Positions 60,384 to 64,000 of a DNA stretch of 64,000 nucleotides are shown piece after piece. Position 1 is the stretch's first letter; each line of letters opens with the position of its first letter. The notes under the pieces were generated by a model that was not told the DNA's origin, ran no database searches, and saw only the letters and a list, made by a program, of their open reading frames with translations. This DNA comes from Mycobacterium sp. HUMS_12744610 (GTDB taxonomy: Bacteria; Actinomycetota; Actinomycetes; Mycobacteriales; Mycobacteriaceae), in the NCBI RefSeq assembly GCF_041206865.1, contig NZ_JBGEDP010000001.1:3286001-3350000 (forward strand). Direction: 5' to 3'. The position numbers were made by a program, and so were the translations under genes.

Positions 60384-61874
60384 GGTGGCGTCCGGATTCC
60401 GGTGTAAATCGGTGGGCGGAGATTCCGGCTTCGGTGGGTGATGTTACGCGGTGGCGCTGACGGTTTGGGTGGTGCTGTCGGCGGCGTTGGGGATGGGGTG
60501 GGGTCGCAGTTGCTGGGGTGGTTGCAGCAGGCTGCGGCGTAGGTCTTGGAGTCCGCGCAGCCCGGCCGGTGTCATGGTCAGTCCGCGCCAGCCGCGAGAT
60601 GCCCGGTCGAGCACGGCCCAGGCGATGCTGATGCAGCTGGTCTCGCCGGGGAAACGTCCGATAACCTTTGCTCGGCGCCGTGTTTCGCCGAAGGTGCGCT
60701 CGATGAAATTCGAGTGCCGGATACGGTGATGATGCTCAGCCGGGAACCGCAGATAGGCGGTCAAGCCCTCACGATCGGTCAACAATATCTTCATCGCCGC
60801 CGGGTAGGTGGCGCCGTAGCGGGCAGCGAACGCGTCCAGCCGGGCATCGATGAGTTCGACCAGCCGCGGTCCGGGCTCGATGTCGGCCTCGGCGGTGGTA
60901 TCGAAGAGGGCCCAGTAGCCGTCGCGGATCTCTGGCTGCATCCCGGTGGGGATCTTGGCCAAAACATTGCGCAGTCGATGAATCAGGCAGCGTTGCCGCA
61001 ACGCCGCCGGGAAGATCTGCTCGATCGCGGCGATCAGACCGCGGGCGCCATCGGAGACGACCAGCAGCGGACACGAAAGCCCCCGCTCGGTCAGGTCGGT
61101 CAAGAAACCGGCCCAGGCATCAGTGGATTCCCCCGAGCCCGGCGCCAAGCCGACGAAGACGGGCTTGCCGTCGGTGCTCACCCCCCAGGCGGCCAGGACC
61201 GGCTCGGCCGGCGAGCCGGGATGCATCCGGAAAAACGACGCATCCAAAAACAGGTAGTCCAACACGATCTCGTCGAGGCGGCGCTTGGCCCAGGTGTCGT
61301 ACTCGGTCTTGATCGCCTGGCAGACCTGCGAAACCGTCGATTTGGAGATCGCGGCCTGATCACCCAGCGCATCAGCCAGGGTGGCCTCGACATCGCGTAC
61401 CGATAGCCCCCGCACGAACGAGGCGATCACCAGTGATTCCAGCGCGTTGGTCTTGGTGACGTGCTTGCCGAACAGCCGCGAGGCGAATGCGGTGGTCGTG
61501 CCGCGCAGCTTGGGTCGCTCCAAGGTGACCGGGCCGGCGGTGGTCTTGACCGACACCGGCCGATAGCCATTGCGCGACCCAGGCTGGGCATCCGGCGTCG
61601 CGCCGGCGCGTTGATAGCGGTCCCGGCCCAGGAATTCGGTCACCTCGGCCTCCAGCGCGGCCTGCATCAGCAACTGCGCACCGAGGCGGGCCACCTCCTC
61701 GAGGATCTCAGGCAACTCACGATCCGAGGCGAACAGCTCGTCGATCTTGGCACGGACACGATCGGTCGGGGATACTCGTGCAGGCACGGGCGTAGGTCCT
61801 TTCTTCGATGACTTGGTAGGTCTCGAAGCAGAACCTACGCCCGGCCTCTTTTACACCGGCTTTAGGACGCGACC
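60384..61874 (-). mobile_element. IS256-type element, second type, 1491 bp
   Basis: ACGGTGTG is duplicated at 60376-60383 and 61875-61882. Ends share GGTNGCGTCC...CCGGTGTAAA. It is inserted in the IS3-family OrfB. Confidence 0.88.
60444..61787 (-). CDS. IS256-family transposase, second type
   Basis: A 447-residue mutator-type transposase: QLLMQAALEAEVTEFLGRDRY, SRNGYRPVSVKTTAGPVTLERPKLRG, LDASFFRMHPGSP (first Asp), LLVVSDGARGLIAAI (second Asp) and RIRHSNFIERTFGETRRRAKVIGRFP (Glu). Intact. It is only distantly related to the transposase at 48505. Confidence 0.9.
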   Translation of the reverse strand: MPARVSPTDRVRAKIDELFASDRELPEILEEVARLGAQLLMQAALEAEVTEFLGRDRYQRAGATPDAQPGSRNGYRPVSVKTTAGPVTLERPKLRGTTTAFASRLFGKHVTKTNALESLVIASFVRGLSVRDVEATLADALGDQAAISKSTVSQVCQAIKTEYDTWAKRRLDEIVLDYLFLDASFFRMHPGSPAEPVLAAWGVSTDGKPVFVGLAPGSGESTDAWAGFLTDLTERGLSCPLLVVSDGARGLIAAIEQIFPAALRQRCLIHRLRNVLAKIPTGMQPEIRDGYWALFDTTAEADIEPGPRLVELIDARLDAFAARYGATYPAAMKILLTDREGLTAYLRFPAEHHHRIRHSNFIERTFGETRRRAKVIGRFPGETSCISIAWAVLDRASRGWRGLTMTPAGLRGLQDLRRSLLQPPQQLRPHPIPNAADSTTQTVSATA

Positions 61875-62703
61875 ACGGTGTGTAGGCCCACGCCGCTGTG
61901 GCGATGCTCATGGTTGTAGTAATCGAAGAATGTCGTGCAGAAGGCGCGGGCATCTTCGATCGAGCCGAACCGGCCCGGGAACGCCGGGCAGTACTTGAGG
62001 GTCTTGAAATTAGCCTCCGAGTAGGGATTGTCGTTGGACACGTGCGGGCGGCTGTGGCTGCGGTCCACCCCCAGGTCGATCAGCAACTGGGCGACCGGCT
62101 TGGAGGTCATCGAGGTGCCGCGATCAGCGTGCAAGGCCAACTGGCCGCGGGCGATGCCGTGACGGGCCATGGTGTCGGCGATAAATGCTTTGGCCAACTC
62201 ACCGTCCTCAACTTCTGCGATGATCCAGCCGACGACGTAGCGCGAGAAGATGTCGATAATCACATAGAGTTGATAGAAGATACCCCGTTGTGGCCCTTGC
62301 AATTTCGTTATATCCCAGGACCAGACCCGGTTTGGTGCGTTAGCGATCAGCTCGGGTTTCTTGCGCGCCGGATGGGTGCGCTGGCGACGCCGCTCGCGGT
62401 TCTCCCCGGCAATGGCCAGTAGCCGGTACATGGTGCGAATCGAGCACAGGTAGACACCATCATCAAGCAGTCGCGCCCACACCTGCGCCGGCGCCAGATC
62501 GCAGTACTGCTCTGAGCGCAGCACCGTCAGAATCTGCTGGCGTTCGGCCTCGGTGAGCTTATTCAGTGGCTCGGGCCGCACCCGCCGTGCCGGCCGTGGT
62601 GGTGGGTTGCGGTGGCGGTGGAGCGTGGCCCGCGATGCACCCAGCAATTCGCACGCCCGTTTGGTGCTGGTTGCGGCCTCCAGGTCGGGCAGGTGCTCGC
62701 CGA

Positions 62704-63132
62704 TCACGGCTTGGACTTCGGCTCGAAATCCGCGCTCTCGGAGAGCATCTCCAAGAGCGCGTGCGCTTTTCCCGTGATCTCCAGCGCTAGCTTGGTCCGA
62801 TCCAGCTCAGCCTGCAGTTGCGTGGTGCGCCGCCGCAGCTTGTCCAACTCGACCTGCTCAGCGCTGCGCTTCGGCTTGCCCTTCGCCGACAAACCCTCCC
62901 GAGCACCGGCATCACGGGCCTTTCGCCATTCGGCGATATGCGAGCTGTACAGGCCTTCACGGCGCAGCAACGCACCACGCTCCGACGAGCCCACCGACAG
63001 CGCGTCGTACTCGTCGAGGATGCGGGCCTTGTACTCGGCGGTGAACGTGCGCCGCCGCGCCCGAGCACCTGGATCGGGCACGTTGTCCACTTGGTCATTA
63101 TCACTGCACCCGTCCAGGGATGCGATCGTCAT
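62704..63132 (-). CDS. IS3-family OrfA of the split element
   Basis: A 142-residue HTH protein: RRRTFTAEYKARILDEYDAL, LYSSHIAEWRKARDAG and a coiled end. The ATG at 63132 is chosen. It overlaps OrfB by GTGA (62704-62707), as in the complete copy at 53169-53567, with which it shares its layout. Confidence 0.82.
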   Translation of the reverse strand: MTIASLDGCSDNDQVDNVPDPGARARRRTFTAEYKARILDEYDALSVGSSERGALLRREGLYSSHIAEWRKARDAGAREGLSAKGKPKRSAEQVELDKLRRRTTQLQAELDRTKLALEITGKAHALLEMLSESADFEPKSKP

Positions 63133-63204
63133 AGTCACGGAAAATGGGGCGCTTCCGGGTTTTCTGTGGGTCTGGTCTGGGCGTGATGGGCGCAGGGCGG
63201 CAGG

Positions 63205-63783
63205 ATGTGCTGTGTGCGCGACACCGAGTTGTACCGCCATCTGCTGGGACTGGTAGCGCCGTGGGAGGTGCAACGGGTGGAGCTGTCGGCTCAGGAAGGT
63301 CGGGTGGACGTCTGGGTCGTGCATCCGGGCCGGACCCGGTTCGCCTGCCCGGACTGCGAGCGCGAGCTGTCGGTGTATGACCATGGCGAGGAACGGGCGT
63401 GGCGGCATCTGGACTCGTGTGCGTTTCTGACGTTCCTGCATGCCAGCCCGCCGCGGGTGGCCTGTCCCGAGCACGGGGTGCATCAGGTGCGGCTGCCGTG
63501 GGCCGAGCCGCATTCGCGGTTCACCATGTTGTTTGAGCGGCTGGCCATCGACGTGCTCGCCGCGTGCGACGTGGCGGCCGCGGCCGGGCTGCTGCGGGTC
63601 AGCTGGGACGAGGCGTGGCACCTGATGGACCGTGCGGTGGCCCGCGGCCTGGCCGCCAAACCGCTGGTGGCGCCGGCCCACGTCGGGGTCGATGAGAAGG
63701 CGGCCGGGAAGGGACAGGACTACATCACCGTGGTCAGTGACCTGGACGCGGGCACGGTGGAGCCTGTCACGATTTCTGTGTAA
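63205..63783 (+). pseudogene. ISL3-family transposase cut by an IS256-type element
   Basis: Reads PDCERELSVYDHGEERAWRHLDSCAFLTFLHAS with the ISL3 zinc-binding cysteines, then DEAWHLMDRAV and GVDEKAAGKGQDYITVVSDL, the first catalytic Asp area. After GTVE, at 63759, it runs into the inverted end of the IS256-type element and acquires PVTISV. The remaining two-thirds of the transposase are missing. Confidence 0.8.
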
Positions 63784-64000
63784 GTCAGAGGTGATTTGAC
63801 TACGAGTTGTATTCTAGCACAATGGGATTCGCCCAGGGAATAGTCTGGCGAGTGTGTTGAGCGCCACAGTCCAGTTGTGCGTTCCAGTACCCGAATAGCC
63901 TCCTCTCTCGCTGGAGATGTTGCGCAGCCCGAGGTACAGCAACTTCATCGCGGCGTCCTTGTCCGTGAAATGACCACGGTTCTTGGTGATCTTGCGCAAC
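63760..64000 (-). mobile_element. Second copy of the IS256-type element at 48428, partial (runs off window)
   Basis: The 241 bases match the reverse complement of the 49845 end of the first copy, including the coding end KITKNRGHFTDKDAAMKLLY and LARLFPGRIPLC. It is inserted in the ISL3-family gene. Only its 3' end is in the window. Confidence 0.9.

Larger units (their letters stand above)
60302..62707 (-). pseudogene. IS3-family OrfB, split by an IS256-type element and cut at its end
   Basis: From the GTG at 62707 it reads ELLGASRATLHRHRN, VWSWDITKLQGPQRG (Asp), HADRGTSMTSKPV (Asp), NDNPYSEANFKTLKYCP (Glu) to GVGLHTV, then is interrupted at 61882. It resumes at 60383 with SVHYGTANEIQAQRAATLDAAYAA and stops at the IS5-type element. 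A related complete copy is at 53564. Confidence 0.8.

Overview
The window is high-GC actinobacterial DNA from a mycobacterium. The first 42.5 kb follows the gene order of the Mycobacterium tuberculosis Rv2092c-Rv2141c segment, recalled from memory and not searched: helY, tatC, tatA, pafC, pafB, pafA, prcA, prcB, pup, dop, mpa, lppK, trmI, hisG, hisE, metH, ansP1, mshC, cysQ, lppL, pyrD, a PEBP protein, dapE2 and tRNA-Leu. A PE-domain protein, mycothiol synthesis (mshC) and Pup-proteasome genes together make the genus very likely. The PE/PPE genes that interrupt this segment in M. tuberculosis are absent here, and a different PE gene is present. A nontuberculous mycobacterium fits; the species cannot be named from sequence alone.

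Region 1 (1-14.1 kb) is the protein-degradation block. It holds the Tat export genes, the WYL regulators PafB/PafC, the Pup ligase PafA, the 20S proteasome PrcBA, Pup, the deamidase/depupylase Dop and the ATPase ring Mpa. Dop prepares Pup, PafA attaches it, Mpa unfolds the tagged protein and PrcBA degrades it. Genes overlap by 4 bp (pafB/pafC, pup/prcB, prcB/prcA). Many starts lie 6-8 nt after a TANNNT -10 box, the leaderless arrangement common in mycobacteria.

Region 2 (14.2-36.5 kb) is housekeeping: lppK, trmI, a RecB-like nuclease, histidine (hisE, hisG) and methionine (metH) synthesis, a PAC2 protein, ansP1, mshC, cysQ, lppL and pyrD. Two genes are broken: a flavoprotein disulfide reductase (stop codon plus frameshift) and a histidine phosphatase (frameshift in a C run). 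Two kinds of short palindromic repeat sit at promoters or gene starts.

Region 3 (36.6-40.1 kb) is a lower-GC three-gene cassette, inserted between pyrD and the PEBP gene: an HTH-kinase fusion, a HAD phosphatase and an RmlD-like reductase. It is the best candidate for an undescribed function.

Region 4 (42.6-64 kb) is accessory DNA entered at tRNA-Leu(GAG). A 16-bp copy of the tRNA 3' end recurs at 57.4 kb, bounding a 14.7-kb island. The island holds a decayed serine integrase, IS5-, IS3-, IS256- and IS1182-type elements, a larger transposon (DUF6431-like protein, rve/Mu-type transposase, AAA ATPase, small ORF) and a damaged VapBC pair. Beyond 57.4 kb lie an intact toxin-antitoxin pair and a pile of nested insertion sequences. 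The conserved chromosome does not resume before the window ends.
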